From Bedellia somnulentella (lineage: Eukaryota; Arthropoda; Insecta; Lepidoptera; Bedelliidae), in the NCBI GenBank assembly GCA_963576735.1, contig OY755183.1, forward strand, positions 9,691,213-9,755,212: a stretch of DNA of 64,000 nt, read 5' to 3'. The notes under the pieces were generated by a model, which was given only the letters and a program-made list of their open reading frames with translations, was not told the origin of the DNA and searched no databases. A program made the translations under genes and the position numbers. This document shows, one piece after another, positions 11,201 through 23,410 of the stretch (positions within the stretch are counted from its first letter, which is position 1; each line of letters starts with the position of its first letter).

Positions 11201-12287
11201 ATGAGATAGCTGTTGCGGGGAGAATATTTAGACTCGATGCCGGAAATAATATCGTTTCCAGACAATTCACTGTTTTAGGAACATACATAACAATACAATA
11301 CGTATTTGCAACTCTTCTGCATTACCTTTATGTTATTAAATGCTTATAGCGCAACTTTAGAGGCCAAGTTCGAGACAATGACTATCATTTGTTAATTTGA
11401 TTTTAAAAAATACTCTCATGTATGAGTCCTGGCTGGCGGATACCGATATCCTTGCTTAGTCAATAGGAATTGGAAGATGGAAGTATGTTTTTTTTGGTAA
11501 ACCCATAAGTTTTATTGCCATGTCGAGACTTGTCTTAACTTGACTGGCTGACTGGCTGACCCACAAGCAGACTGTTATCGAAGAAATTCTATTCAAGTTT
11601 ATCATTTTTTATTCTAAAGAGGTTTTCGATTAAATGAATGAATGACTAGACCCGGTGGTTTTTTTCAAATATTTTATTGTGCACATTTTTTATAATTTCT
11701 ATTTATTTATTACGGATTACCAACAGTGAAATAATTATATAAAAACCCTTGCGATAAACCAGTCAAAGCATGGAAATCCATTTACTCGTATAAGAAATTT
11801 TAAATTGTAGATACCAAATAAAAAACAGAATGGCAAGACAACCCTTCTGACCCATTAATTTAAAATCATCTTATGAAAACAACTATCACCTCAGCGTGAT
11901 GAAATAAGAGATGTTGGCTTAATCCTATAAAATATCTTCATTGATGTATCTCGATTTTAAACTGTAGATTTAAAGTGTGAAACGCAGCGAAGTCAATCTT
12001 GTTTTTTTTAATTCGCCATTTTTAATGCATGGTTGAATTTATCTCACCGCGTCTCAGATACGCTTTCCGAATTCCGCATTGGAAGAAAATAGGCTGATTA
12101 AACACCCTCATTTTACTTACACTTTTATGTGAAACTTTTTGGACTGTACTGTGATGTTTGAGCTGTGTATTGTCGGCTTAGAATAGCACTACCCCGTTTC
12201 TTCCGATGGGTGTACGTAAGAGGCGACTAACGGTATCGGGGCTTTTAAGGGATTTTTGGGCGATGCGGTTGGAGACCCATCGCCAAC

Positions 12288-12796
12288 CTTAGATAAAAAC
12301 AATAAGAAGATGCGGCAACCTCTGCCCGCGCGTGGTCCTACTAAACTGAGTACAATGTACTTGGTTTGCTTCAGTCGAGTTTAGTCCGCTACGATACTTC
12401 AAGTCGACGAGCTGACATAATCTTTGACATCGAAATTAAAATTTTCATAAAATTCGCGCTTAAAATGCCTGGCTGTGCCTTTATTCAGTGCACAAATCAT
12501 TCAAGGCGTAAAAACAAATCACAGGGAATCACGTTTCATGCGTAAATACACCAAAAATATATTTACAAGCAAAATATTATTAATTTCGGCCATTTTATCC
12601 TTGAAATCTGACATGTTTAAGTGACAGAGACAGACTATACTAGCCCATCGCTCTATCTTTATCTTTGTGTCATGTCGTGTGTGTTCGTATCAGTTCGTAT
12701 GGATGTAGTGCGGTGTGGTGATAAACCGATAAGGCTCATATTTAGTTGACAATTTGTACGCTCACGCCGCATCTTCTTCTTTTATTTTTATCTAAG
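12288..12796 (+). mobile_element. P-element-like non-autonomous transposon, 8-bp TSD
   Basis: A 509-bp insertion with imperfect terminal inverted repeats of about 30 bp: 'cttagataaaaa...gaagatgcggc' at the left and its complement at the right (about 12766-12796). It is bordered by the 8-bp duplication 'tcgccaac' (12280-12287 and 12797-12804). It carries a truncated THAP-type first exon (12465-12545). An 8-bp duplication plus a THAP finger points to the P superfamily; hAT also makes 8-bp duplications but normally lacks THAP. No transposase catalytic region remains, so this is an internally deleted, non-autonomous copy. Confidence 0.78.
12465..12545 (+). pseudogene. THAP zinc-finger first exon of a P-like transposase, truncated
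   Basis: A 26-codon frame beginning MPGC, with C4-x4-C9, then N11, a basic stretch and TFH near the end. This is the start of the C2CH THAP DNA-binding finger (MPxxC-x4-C-x-N ... FHxFP). Just before the stop there is a plausible splice donor (catgc|gtaaat at 12541/12542), so in the parent element this was probably exon 1. The remaining C and H ligands and the rest of the transposase are absent. In P elements this domain binds near the transposon ends. Here it cannot make a working protein. Confidence 0.65.
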
Positions 12797-12917
12797 TCGC
12801 CAACATACTTTATTTCACTATCTTTTCCCCACTCAATTTTCCAAAAGTGCTGCAATAATAGCTTAAGCTTATGACCTGTATGTAGTTGATACCTAATTAG
12901 GGGAGATAAAGGTTAAG

Positions 12918-13287
12918 CCGTGATAGCCCAGTGGGTAGAACACTCGGTTATCGTGCAAACGACTAGTGTTCAAATCCTGGGTCAGGCCTACACCAATTTG
13001 TCTTTTCTAAAGACATATGTGTGGTTAATTTATCACGGTTGTTAACGGTGAGGGAAAACATCGTGAGGAAACCCACATGGCTGAGTTGTACTTAGTCATG
13101 TGACAGTGTATTCGTACAAAACGGCGATAGGCCTGCCCCCTTTCACGTGAGTACACTGTCCATGCAAAACGTGGGTACTCTGAACACCAGGTGACAAAGT
13201 CACGTGATGTTCAGAAGTATTGGTGCCTCTGCCAACCCCTTCGGGGATATTCGGCGTGAACGTTTATGTTATTATGTTATGTTATGT
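12918..13287 (+). repeat. SINE-T, full length, 12-bp TSD
   Basis: A tRNA-derived retroposon with A box 'tagcccagtggg' and B box 'gttcaaatcc' in the first 70 bases. A body of about 280 bases follows ('ggtgagggaaaacatcgtga', 'cggcgataggcctgccccc', 'ccccttcggggatattcggc'), then a (TTATG)n-like tail. Exact target-site duplications 'ataaaggttaag' lie at 12906-12917 and 13288-13299. It is nearly identical to 22058-22429, so the family moved recently. Confidence 0.92.
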
Positions 13288-13794
13288 ATAAAGGTTAAGC
13301 ATTTCAATTAAAACTGATAAAGACTCTTCATCGTAATACGCGACAAAAATTAGGTTTCAATTCCCATAAAGTTTTTAATACCGGCCAAGTCGAAGTCTCG
13401 TTACACAGTGTTTGTGATGATGTGGATGTAGCGGACTTCAGGCACTTATCATTATTTATAATTTATTGTACATGTTGAACTAATAACTGTACCTGTTAAT
13501 ATTATCTTCGTTATCGTGTAACGTGAGTGTATGATATTGGTCGAGTTTAATAAACTTTTACCTTTAATTCATGGTCCAGGCAGAGCTTCAGAATGATTTT
13601 TCATATTGATTACAAAAACAGCTGATTGTGTAAAGGTTACGTCCTTTTCCATATGCTTACTCTCGGTTCCTTATACAATTATCCTGGCAGTCCAATGAGA
13701 TTGTGAGTTGTTTTTTATTTTACTTATAACTCATTTCTAAATATAGACAAAGACCGCTTCATTGGCTGCGTTTTGTCATCTTAAACTAGTACTA

Positions 13795-13950
13795 ACACAC
13801 AAACCCATTTCAATCCTTCTATGTCGTAAGAGGCGACTTAGGGTTTTATTAAGTTATTGTTGGGTGACTGGATTGGATACCCATCACCAACCATCTTATA
13901 TTTTACAATAATCTCCCCACTCAAATTCCAAAAGTGACTGTGGAGTTTCT
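13795..13950 (+). repeat. SINE-A fragment, diverged
   Basis: Recognisable by 'cgtaagaggcgactta', 'ggatacccatcaccaacc' and 'ctccccactcaaattccaa', in family order. It has no head or tail. Confidence 0.65.
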
Positions 13951-14040
13951 TTTTAAGCAGCTCTGACCACTCGTTTTTGAGATATAGAGCCATCAGTTCA
14001 TTTATTTATAATATACATATACTCACGGATATAATTGCTG

Positions 14041-14285
14041 TGCTGTGTAGTGTCGGCTTAGTATAGCACTACCCCATTTCTTCCGGTGGGTGTACGTAAG
14101 AGGCGACTAACGACATTGGGGATTTTAAGGGATTTTTGGGCGATGAGGTTGGAGACCCATCACCAACAACCTTTATTTTACCATCTTTTCCCCACTCAAC
14201 TTTCCAAACGTGGCTGAGGAATTTCGAATTCCTTAGCTCTGGCTAACCCTTCTAGGGATTTATAGCCGTGAGTATATGTATGATG
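14041..14285 (+). repeat. SINE-A copy
   Basis: Full-length copy with head, B-box-like 'ggttggagacccatc', and the end 'tagccgtgagtatatgtatg'. It is immediately preceded (14012-14034) by a short opposite-strand tail of the same family ('acatatactcacggatataa'), which suggests an older copy was the insertion target. Confidence 0.85.
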
Positions 14286-14289
14286 TATG

Positions 14290-17243
14290 TGTACGGATAC
14301 TCGTAAAAATCTCTAGATAGGGTAGTTTCAGCGTTTGATGGAGTCAAAGCTTCTTAAATAATTATCATTCAAGACAACGTCTGGCAACCTAAAAACTGTC
14401 TTAAAAGCGGGTTGTCAAAACTTTGAAATCAAAAATTCCTCAGGTACTTTTAAAAAGTTGAGATGTAAGGCGCTATCACGGGCAGTAATAAGAATTCAAT
14501 TTAAATATAAAAGCATAAAATTAAATCGATAGTAAAAAAGAGAGTGAGCGCCATTGCCATCTTAGATGTGCTAAATCTAGCGCCCATTGCGCAAAGTGAG
14601 CAGCATTCAGGATGGTAATGTTAATGTTAGCTTCTCAAATTAATGATGTCGAAACATCCCAAATGGAACTGTTGACCTCATTAAACTTGCGATGCTGAAA
14701 TTATGGTTTCAATCAAAAGTAACTATCCTATGTTAATAGAAATTGGTATGTTTAAAAAAAATATGATAAAGGAAATATAGTCCTCTGATTAGGTACCGGT
14801 TAAATAGGTTTCATTTCTACCTAACATTGTTGCCTGCCTGTCAACTAAATTGAGCATTAGGGGCGTCTTGACTATATCGGAGTCCTTTTTTACTTTCAGA
14901 AATATTATATTTCCATGAATGAGCTGTTGTTACGCTCGCAATCTTCCTATGCACATTATTTATAATTTTGTAGCAGATTCAGTCAGGATATATTGTCTTT
15001 TAGTCGTGAGTACAATACAGTTAATTGTGATTAAATTAATGATGGCTTACTTCCATAATAGATAAATTTATGTTTATATATATGCATATTTTTTCAAGCT
15101 TACAGATGTAAGACAGAAAAGAAAAGCTAAGCTAACTTCTAGACACTTTTTACGACAGTCACCTCGAGCCTTAAGCTGACATTACCGGGAACATTTCAGT
15201 TTTACCGCACCAAAAGTTTCTGCTCATGTTTAATTCAACATTGTTCGTCTACATTCCTTACTAAGTTCGTTATTCGCGGTATTCTTAATTGCGTCAGAAA
15301 TGATATCAAGGCTAATGACCTAAGAGTCTGACCAGCGGTTCATATCTCGTCAATAGGACGCCTATTTACCAAGAAAATTAACCACAACATTATTATTATA
15401 ATTGGGCAACGCATTTAAATTGAGTGAAATGTTAAATAGCTTCCTATTCCACTGACTTAATTTACAAATATTTCAGCTAAATACCACACTCATTTTGAAT
15501 TCGACTGACCGCAGTCTAAACTAGCCTTAAGCACATGAATTTGGGTATCCAACTTTCGACCATTGAACAAAATAGCCAGACGGCGGTAGGACTAAAGTTC
15601 TCAGTGCGGTATCGCAGGAAAAATTTCCTGCCAACTTCGAGCCACATCAATTTCGTATGGAAATACATGGAGATGCACTGAACAATCAGAGTGGCGTCCT
15701 TTACTCCATTCTAACCCTGTTCCGATTTGAATTTAACGTTCATGTTGCTATGACGATGGTTGAAAAGTAAATTTAAAATGCAATATTCGTCAGACTATCG
15801 GCCTACGCTTATAGCTCATTCGGCACCCACACTCGTATGCATTTCATTATTAACTTGAGTTTGTGAACTTCGGTCTTGACTGTTTAAAAAAGTCAAACTG
15901 AACACAAACGACATAGTATGCCTACTCTGAGCAATCTACTTACTGAGCATTACATGTTGTGTTGGTCTACACTCTGACCATACTTGTATAATTTTAGATA
16001 AGACTATAATGACTAAATAGTACCTTTTTTATTTAGTTAGATATAAATTAATGGAGACTTGCTATTAGATAATAATACTAGATATACTAGAATAATAATA
16101 GAAATTTAAATATTCTGTGATGAACAGTTCTGGATACAGACTGATTTCACCATGTAATTTAATTAGAAATAATGTATTTAGTCTGTGTCTGTTGTTTGTC
16201 CAAAATAAATAAATATTAATTTATATCTCACGTTTTGTCACCTTACTAAAACGCATTGCTAGCCCTGCTGATGATCGTTTCGTAGTACTTTTCACTTAAA
16301 GAGGGTCACTTCAAGCATAAATTATGACATCAATATAACTTAACCATATGAATTTCCCAGTGATATTATATATGATATGACTTAGTAAAGACACAAGAGG
16401 CGAAGGCCCGAGTCAGAACTTTAATCCGGTGTCTCTTGCGTTATATCTTTCCACTAAGCTACCAAGCATACAAGTATTATCGAATCTCCTTTCGGAGTTC
16501 TTGGACATTTATATGGTAAGGGCAAAAACATTGAATATGTTAGTACAAAACTAGATAAGATGTTGACTAAGTCTGCAAAATAAGCACAAAATGAATCCCT
16601 CTTATATTTTTGACCTAACACTAGCTGCGTCCTCCAAACCACAGCTTGCCCTTTCCAAATACTTATTCATCATTATTTTCAAACTGTAATGCAGAGTCGT
16701 GATTGATAGATAAAATTAAGTTTATTAAAATGATTATTCAAGCAAAAACCGAATGTTTTTTAATAAACATTGATGATAGCAATCTTGACACGAATGAAGT
16801 CACTGAAACATGATAATAACATGTAATACTTGTAATTTGTAAGTCTTATGATATTATTTTATCAAATAAATTGACCACTGCTAAGTATACGACTGCACCA
16901 AAAAATAATGATATTGTAGTAATGCCGACCTTGGCTATACAGTGCGATAGAGTTCAATCTCAGAAGACATGGGTTCATATTCCGAATCGGACTTATAACA
17001 AACTCAAGAAAAAGAACTCGAGGAGAATATACAACTCTTATCTGAACACTTGCTAATGAAATATCATCATGGTTTGCCTGCGGAGCCGAAGAACTTAGAT
17101 CAGGTTAAATTAAAGCAAACTAATAATGTACTGGTAATTTTATTAAACTATAGTGTTTAGTTCTATGTATACGTCAACACACTTGGTGTTTCCGCTTAAT
17201 CCTATATAATTTCAATGTAGGTTATTTGCAAGAAAAACACTAA
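14290..17243. other. Gene-free AT-rich stretch
   Basis: No coding frame stands out. A weak tRNA-like minus-strand patch at about 16390-16470 may be a worn SINE. I see nothing else. Confidence 0.4.
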
Positions 17244-17381
17244 CGCCCGATTTCTGAATTAAGTATTCCAGCTGAGAACAACTTAAGTATCGTTCTACCT
17301 CATTCAGTTGTTAAGATTTCAATGCGACAGAACGATACTTAAGTTGTTCTCAGCTGGAATACTCAATTCAGAAATCGGGCG
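17244..17381. mobile_element. 138-bp MITE with 56-bp inverted repeats
   Basis: Begins 'cgcccgatttctgaatt' and ends with its complement. The 56-base arms surround a 26-base loop, and TAA flanks both sides (17241-17243 and 17382-17384). Two other copies of exactly 138 bp are at 40369 and 50701. A 3-bp TNA duplication suggests a PIF/Harbinger-like parent, but no transposase is seen. Confidence 0.88.
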
Positions 17382-17384
17382 TAA

Positions 17385-19399
17385 GAAGTCGTTAGTAAGT
17401 TACAACATTCTATAAGTTGACCGAGTTAAGTATTGTTTTAAAAACTTGTGTTTAAAGAACTATAAAAAATAATGTAAACGTTATTAACAAACATCATAAT
17501 CTACACTTAATTATGCTTAACCAAATTTAACTTGATCACTGACCTAAAGCAACAATCTACTTTCAAGTTAAACGAACCATAATCACTTATCTTCGCATGA
17601 TCTCAAAAGCGGAATAAAATGTCACAGTTTCACAACTAAGCGTAATATTATGCAAAGAAAGTCTAAATGCCAAGTCGCGAAAAAATATTTTGGTAAGCAT
17701 GTTTGTAATAGATAGTAATCTCAGTCAGTAGCTGTTTGGTAGTACGCTATTATTTACTAACCATTAATTAACTAAAGTGTGTCACTTTTGTGCAAAATGC
17801 AATCAGTGTAACGCAACTGGTGTCGTTCTTTACCAATATATCTCTTACATTTAGACGATAATATAATATAGTTTATTATTTTCTTACTCTTGACTTTGTC
17901 TTTTTATTTTTATTATCGATACACTATCTAACTCTTTTCATCTTTTAAATAATAAAATATGTAAATTGCTGTCAGATAGTACACTTTATAAACTCTCGCG
18001 GTTTGTAGACATTATATATAATAATAATCGGGATTAACCTACGGTATTTTTAAAACCACTTACGTGATGTGTTTGCCCGACGTTTCGGCACACCTACGGG
18101 TAATATCGTTGGTTAATCCCGATTATTATTATATATAATTTTTCATTAGAACAAAACTAGAGTAAATTTAGAATTTGCGTGTTATGAAACCTGATGCCAG
18201 TTATAAAATGAAAATATGTGAATGTATAGAGTTTCTTTGTTGCTTCTTCTTTTTACGAACACCTTCCGAAGTTACGGATTAATAAGTAAATTTAAAAATG
18301 TTAGTTTTAACTTAATTTTCAAAAATAAACTGATTTTTTTCAACTTTGACATCTTACAACCATTTTCTTAAATGAGCCAAACTAATCAAATATATAAACT
18401 GTTACAATGATCCAATAATATTAATTATCTTCTGAAAGCCGTTGTCTTCGAGAAATTATTCGGTTACGGAATGTAGTAATAGATATCGGCTAGACCGGTT
18501 TTAATTAGTATCGTAATTGCGCCTGAGATTAGTTTAATTGTCAAAGCTTTCCAGTACTGTTGTTGTAATAGATATTCGTTTTAGAGGTTCAATAGAACTT
18601 TCTGATTTTGTTCGTCCTACATATTTACTTTCAGTCGTGAATGTCGTGATTTCGTGTCGTCATTTGATTGATGATGATACCGGATATATATACAATATAT
18701 ATATTTATTGCTGGGTAGTTAGAATACATACGTCTTCGTTTCTTTCCCATTGCTGGCTCAAAAGGCGACCAAGCGTTTAAAAGGCTTAAAGTGGTAATTC
18801 GTTTAATGTCTCTGCTTTCCCCTATAGAAACTATTGGCGAATTCAATTCAACCCATTGTCATTTTTCATCGCCCCTTTATAACAGTCTCAACGCTTACTT
18901 CAAAAGCTAAAAATAACCGAATATTCTTTGATAATGAAGCTTTTGAACTTTTAGAACACAGTCGTGATTTCATAAGTATAACATATTTATGCTGCGGTTT
19001 CCAATTTGCGTTGGGAGGAAAACATTAGCCAAATTCGCATACGAAAATTAGCAGTTGATTACCGCAACAGGCGATGATGGTGATGTTCTCGGAACTGGAA
19101 ACAATTACCACTAAATATACTTGTTTTGTTATAATACATAGTATTTACCGAGAACTTAAGGTCATTGCACGCCTAAAACGTGTCATTAAACGATTCAAGG
19201 ATGGCTAAAATGACGCTGTCGTAAAAACCTCAAGATTCAAGCATGACTGTCATCATCAAGGTACGTTTTGAGACCGCAACCGAATTGGTGACTTTACATG
19301 CTTTGATGCAACATAGAGGCAACTAAGGCTAAGGCTAGAAATGATTCCTTAAAGCCATCTTCCTTACTTGCTTTGCGTGTCTAACACCCCCGTTTAGGA
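17385..19399. other. Gene-free AT-rich stretch around a foldback element
   Basis: Apart from 18011-18139 I see only AT-rich DNA. A very worn SINE-A-like phrase lies at about 18735-18790 ('ttcccattgctggctcaaaaggcgacca', quoted loosely). The short frames at 18538-19028 show no known protein. Confidence 0.4.
18011..18139. repeat. Small inverted-repeat element, 29-bp perfect arms
   Basis: The arms at 18011-18039 and 18111-18139 are exact complements, starting 'attatatataataataat' and closing with 'cgggattaacc'. The 71-base centre includes 'gcccgacgtttcggcac'. It looks like a MITE or foldback element; the AT-rich arm ends make a target duplication hard to call. Confidence 0.75.
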
Positions 19400-19414
19400 A
19401 ACAATTGATGGCAT

Positions 19415-19676
19415 ACATACATATACATACATACATATACTCACGGCTATGAATCCCTTAACGGGGTAGCCAGAGCTTTGGAATGAGAAATTCCTCAGCC
19501 ACTTTTGGAAAGTTTAGTGGGAAAAAGATGGTAAATTAAAGGTTGTTGGTGCTGGGTCTCCAACCACATCGCCCAAAAATAACTTAAAAAGCCCCTATAC
19601 CCTTAGTCGCCTCTTACGATCACCCACCCGCGGGTAGAAATGGGGTAGTGTTATTCTAAGCCGAAACTACACGGCC
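19415..19676 (-). repeat. SINE-A copy with about 15-bp TSD
   Basis: Full-length minus-strand copy, (CATA)n tail at left. It is flanked by 'aacaattgatggcat' (19400-19414) and 'aacaattgatagcat' (19677-19691), which differ at one base. This confirms retroposition. Confidence 0.88.
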
Positions 19677-20022
19677 AACAATTGATAGCATCATACATAT
19701 AATATACTTACTCCATTTTCTGCTATTGGGTTAGGCTTAAGATTGTCGATTGCCATAGTAAAATCCTCCCTAGCTTCTTTAAAATTAGTAACCTTTTGAT
19801 CCACGTCAATTTATTGTTTACACTTGAGGCGCCTGCCTTGTTAGTTTCTAAAAAAATGTCCTCATTGCCCCCCTTGCACTGACATCATTTTAAAATACAT
19901 ATATATTATTTTGGCTCTATAGGAACTTCTGTCACTATTTTTCAATTTTCCATTCTTTCCATTTGCCCAAATAATTTTAAAATTTGTTTAATGTAGCACA
20001 TAGATATTTATATATTTTCAAA

Positions 20023-20840
20023 CTAGTGGATCGTCCCAGCTTCGCACGGGTAGCGTTGTTTTTTTAAATATCTGAGGTTTCTTTCTTCAGTCACTGCTCA
20101 AGCATTGTGAAATTCAGCGCAATGTTTTCAATTTATTAAATTTATAGCCCTCTCTAAACAGTGTAGTTTGGTGATTTTAAATGCGCTTTGATGAACGGTT
20201 CAGTATTTCCGTTTAATAGCAAATTTTGAAATAAAACGCTATGATATATTTATAACAGTCTAAAAAATAAATTATTACGTGATGTAGGATGCAACTACTG
20301 GCGCCATCTAGTATGTTATATGTAAATTATTAACGATTCTGTTTTGGTCACGGGCGCGATGGCTTATTTTATGTATAATTTCGGTGTTTCTCTACCGATT
20401 TCTATGATTCTTTTTTTATTGAATAGGTAATAAAATTACCTTTTTTAAATTTGGGATGAGTGAGACGTTTACAAACGTAAGAGTAAACAAATATAATCAG
20501 AATGATCCGAACTGCTAAGCTATCAGGAATTACACGTGTTATTGTGAGTCAACCGTAAAAGATAGACATAAACTGCTGAGGATTTTTTTTTAGATAATTT
20601 TATGAAGAATATTTCCGTCACACATGATTTCTATGTAAGTTTAACCATTGAGGCTGCACACGCGACGGAAGCTTAAAAATTGGAGTAACTTCTCCCGTTT
20701 TCCCAAAATTTCCCGAAATTCCCCTTTACTACTCAGCTGGAAAGTATACAAAAACCTGCGCAGGTGTATGAAGAATAATTGTACTAAGTTTCGTTAAAAT
20801 CCGTCGAGTAGTTTTTGTTTCCATAAGGAACATACAAACC

Positions 20841-20874
<34 letters not shown>

Positions 20875-20986
20875 AATTTTACTGATTGCATTTTTGGCAT
20901 CAGTATTGATCCCTAATCACCACCTGATGGTTATTTTGAAAATATATTTCATGTACAGAATTGACCTCTTTACAGATTTATTATAA
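20023..20986 (+). repeat. 0.96-kb non-coding repeat, copy 1
   Basis: Near-identical over its length to 51061-52013. It starts 'ctagtggatcgtcccagc' and 'ttcgcacgggtagcg', contains 'ctggcgccatctagtatg' and a (GACA)n run at about 20840-20871, and ends 'acagatttattataa'. There is no usable reading frame. I recognise this type of sequence ('cccagcttcgcacgggta') as a dispersed invertebrate repeat but cannot place its superfamily. Confidence 0.85.
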
Positions 20987-20989
20987 GTA

Positions 20990-22042
20990 TAGAAGATAAA
21001 ACCGTGGACTGAAAGATAGCGAGCATTTCGCCGAATTAGAAATACTATTCCACATATGGAACGTTAATATGTATTAATAAATGCGATAATTAGCAAATTG
21101 CTATCGCTTCAGCTACCACACCAATTAGACAGACTACGATTATTATTATACCATTCTCGCTGTGGGTGGTATTTAAAAAGGGTAATTCTGACATTTAAAA
21201 GTGAAAAATGTATGACCGATAATGAAACATTTAAGTTTAAGGAGCGTAGTCACGAATCCTAAATTTATTGAAATGGAAATAAAATCTTGCATTGGATTCT
21301 CTTGTTCTACTCACCTTTCTTAGTTTGGATTGAACGAGCTATTACGCAAGATTTCGTTCCACAAACCAAGTAAATATTCCAGCCTGTTTTCCAACAACCA
21401 GGGACCGTTACCGCTTTAACTTTTGACTCCCATTTTAGACAATGGCTATAGGGTGATAGCTTTAGCCCCTCGATCGTAGGGGACATATTGTATGGGATCT
21501 GATGAATTTATTTTTTCCATACTTTTCCATACTTTCACCATACTTTCCCCACTCCATACAACTCTAAAAACGGAACTGCTTACAAAATATAACTGACACA
21601 GACCTGTTGCTAAGAGAAACGTAAATTTTCACCAAAATCTCCAGCAGTAGAGCTACCAACACTATATAATACCCCCTTCTTTTCGACCTTGTTCTGTCAA
21701 GAAGTGCCCCAGTTAGTTCATAGGCAAACAAAAGGCTTACGAATACTGCCCAAAACATTATACAGGTGAACCGCTTTACTGAATGGCCAGCGTCTTATCT
21801 CTAAGCCCCTATTCTGTGACAAGTTAAGATTAATAGACAGCACGAGACCAATGAAATGATAATAGACAACTTTCGAATATGGGTATAATGTACTATCAAC
21901 AGTAAATGCATAGCAGCTATTTATAGCTTTCGCCTATATTCCGGAGGCATAGGCAGAGAGTACCTTTCTTTCATTAACCACCCATTTTGGATCAGGACTT
22001 TTTACACTTTAGTCGTATTACGCACCAGTTTATATTCTAGCC
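20990..22042. other. Gene-free AT-rich stretch
   Basis: No gene or clear repeat. The 64-codon minus-strand frame at 21564-21758 is hydrophobic but has no start context or relative that I recognise. Confidence 0.4.
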
Positions 22043-22057
22043 ATGTCTCTCTATTAT

Positions 22058-22429
22058 GCATAGCAACCGTGATAGCCCAGTGGGTAGAACACTCGGTTAT
22101 CGTGCAAACGACTAGTGTTCAAATCCTGGGTCGGGCCTAAACCAATTTGTCTTTTCTAAAGACATATGTGTGGTTAATTTATCATGGTTGTTAACGGTGA
22201 GGGAAAACATCGTGAGGAAACCCACATGACTGAGTTGTACTTAGTCATGTGACAGTGTATTCGTACAAAACGGCGATAGGCCTGCCCCCTATCACGTGAG
22301 TACACTTTCCATGCAAAACGTGGGTACCCTGAACACCAGGTGACAAAGTCACGTGATGTTCAGAAGTATTAGTACCTCTGCCAACCCCTTCGGGGATATT
22401 CGGCGTGAACGTTTATTATGTTATTATGT
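22058..22429 (+). repeat. SINE-T, full length, 15-bp TSD
   Basis: Almost identical to 12918-13287, with the same A box, B box and body. It is flanked by exact 15-base copies of 'atgtctctctattat' (22043-22057 and 22430-22444). There are 19 extra bases 5' of the usual SINE start (22077). Confidence 0.92.
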
Positions 22430-23236
22430 ATGTCTCTCTATTATATTCATTCCTTTCGTTATACTACTTGCACCAACATCAAAATTACATATGATTATTT
22501 GAAATTGAACAACTTAAAGGATATCAAGACATAAGCCATAAACCCGATCATAAAACTTAAAACATATGAGTGTAGCAGCTATGTAAATATAATTACCCTT
22601 TACAATCCGACTTTCATTCGTAATATAAATTTTTCCTTTTCGGTTAAGATTTCTAAAAACAAGTAACGGTTATTGCTCAACTCGTTGGCTGTTGAAAGCA
22701 TAATCGTAATGTGTTTTAGTGGCTCCACTCCAACACCGGATCTTGTTAATGTGATATGTGAACTCGTATATTTAGCAGCTTCGATAGTGTATTGGATATA
22801 TTCTACTCTGAAACGTTTACATTCTAATACATTAACAAAAACTAAATACACTGTTGATAACTTCTAGCGTTAACGACACAATTGTGTGGAAAAATAAAAT
22901 CCTCGTATATACATACAAATCTTGCTCTACTAAAAGCTTTTTTGGGTTATTACTGGTAAAACTCATAACCCTTCTTTTAGCTTCTCCGTATAAGTTGAGT
23001 CGATTTAAAGTTATAAATAATGGTAGAAAATAACCAACGCTAAATATCGCATCTCTATGCTACGAGATACGATATTAAATGCTGATCATTATGTTTTACA
23101 AAAGGAAATATATTGATATGATATTTACTTATACACCGAAGAAACGTTTTTTTTATTATTAGTATATTTCAACACTAATTTTGCGTAAGATTTTTAGCTT
23201 AATATAAACAATGTGTAAATTAAGTTTGACTTACTT

Positions 23237-23400
23237 ACATACATACATATACTCACGCCATTAGTTCCCATTGGGGTAGGCAGACATTTTTGATCGCCAC
23301 TTAGTACGATCCTGACAAACCTCTCTAGCTTCGTTTACATCCATCAATCTTTTCATGCATGCTCTTTTATTCTTCATACTTCGGACGCCAGCATAGAGAG
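23237..23400 (-). repeat. LINE 3'-end fragment
   Basis: The minus-strand end reads 'ccccaatgggaactaatgg' then 'cgtgagtatatgtatg', and upstream has 'cgtactaagtggcgatca'. It is the best preserved short copy of the family whose longer relic is at 9585-10262. Confidence 0.65.
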
Positions 23401-23410
23401 GATGGATGAT

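Larger units (their letters stand above)
12161..12853 (+). repeat. SINE-A copy split by a DNA transposon
   Basis: The head and middle (12161-12287) and the 3' part (12805-12853) are parts of one SINE-A, interrupted by the P-like element at 12288-12796. The bases 'tcgccaac' at the junction belong to the SINE and are duplicated on the far side. The tail end is degraded. Confidence 0.85.

Noticed and set aside
16871..17056. A 61-codon frame that could be a small gene.
   Set aside because: No family resemblance; the area looks like a worn tRNA-derived repeat.
20840..20871. CRISPR-like or satellite array at the (GACA)n run.
   Set aside because: It is a short simple repeat inside a dispersed element, with no repeat-spacer pattern.
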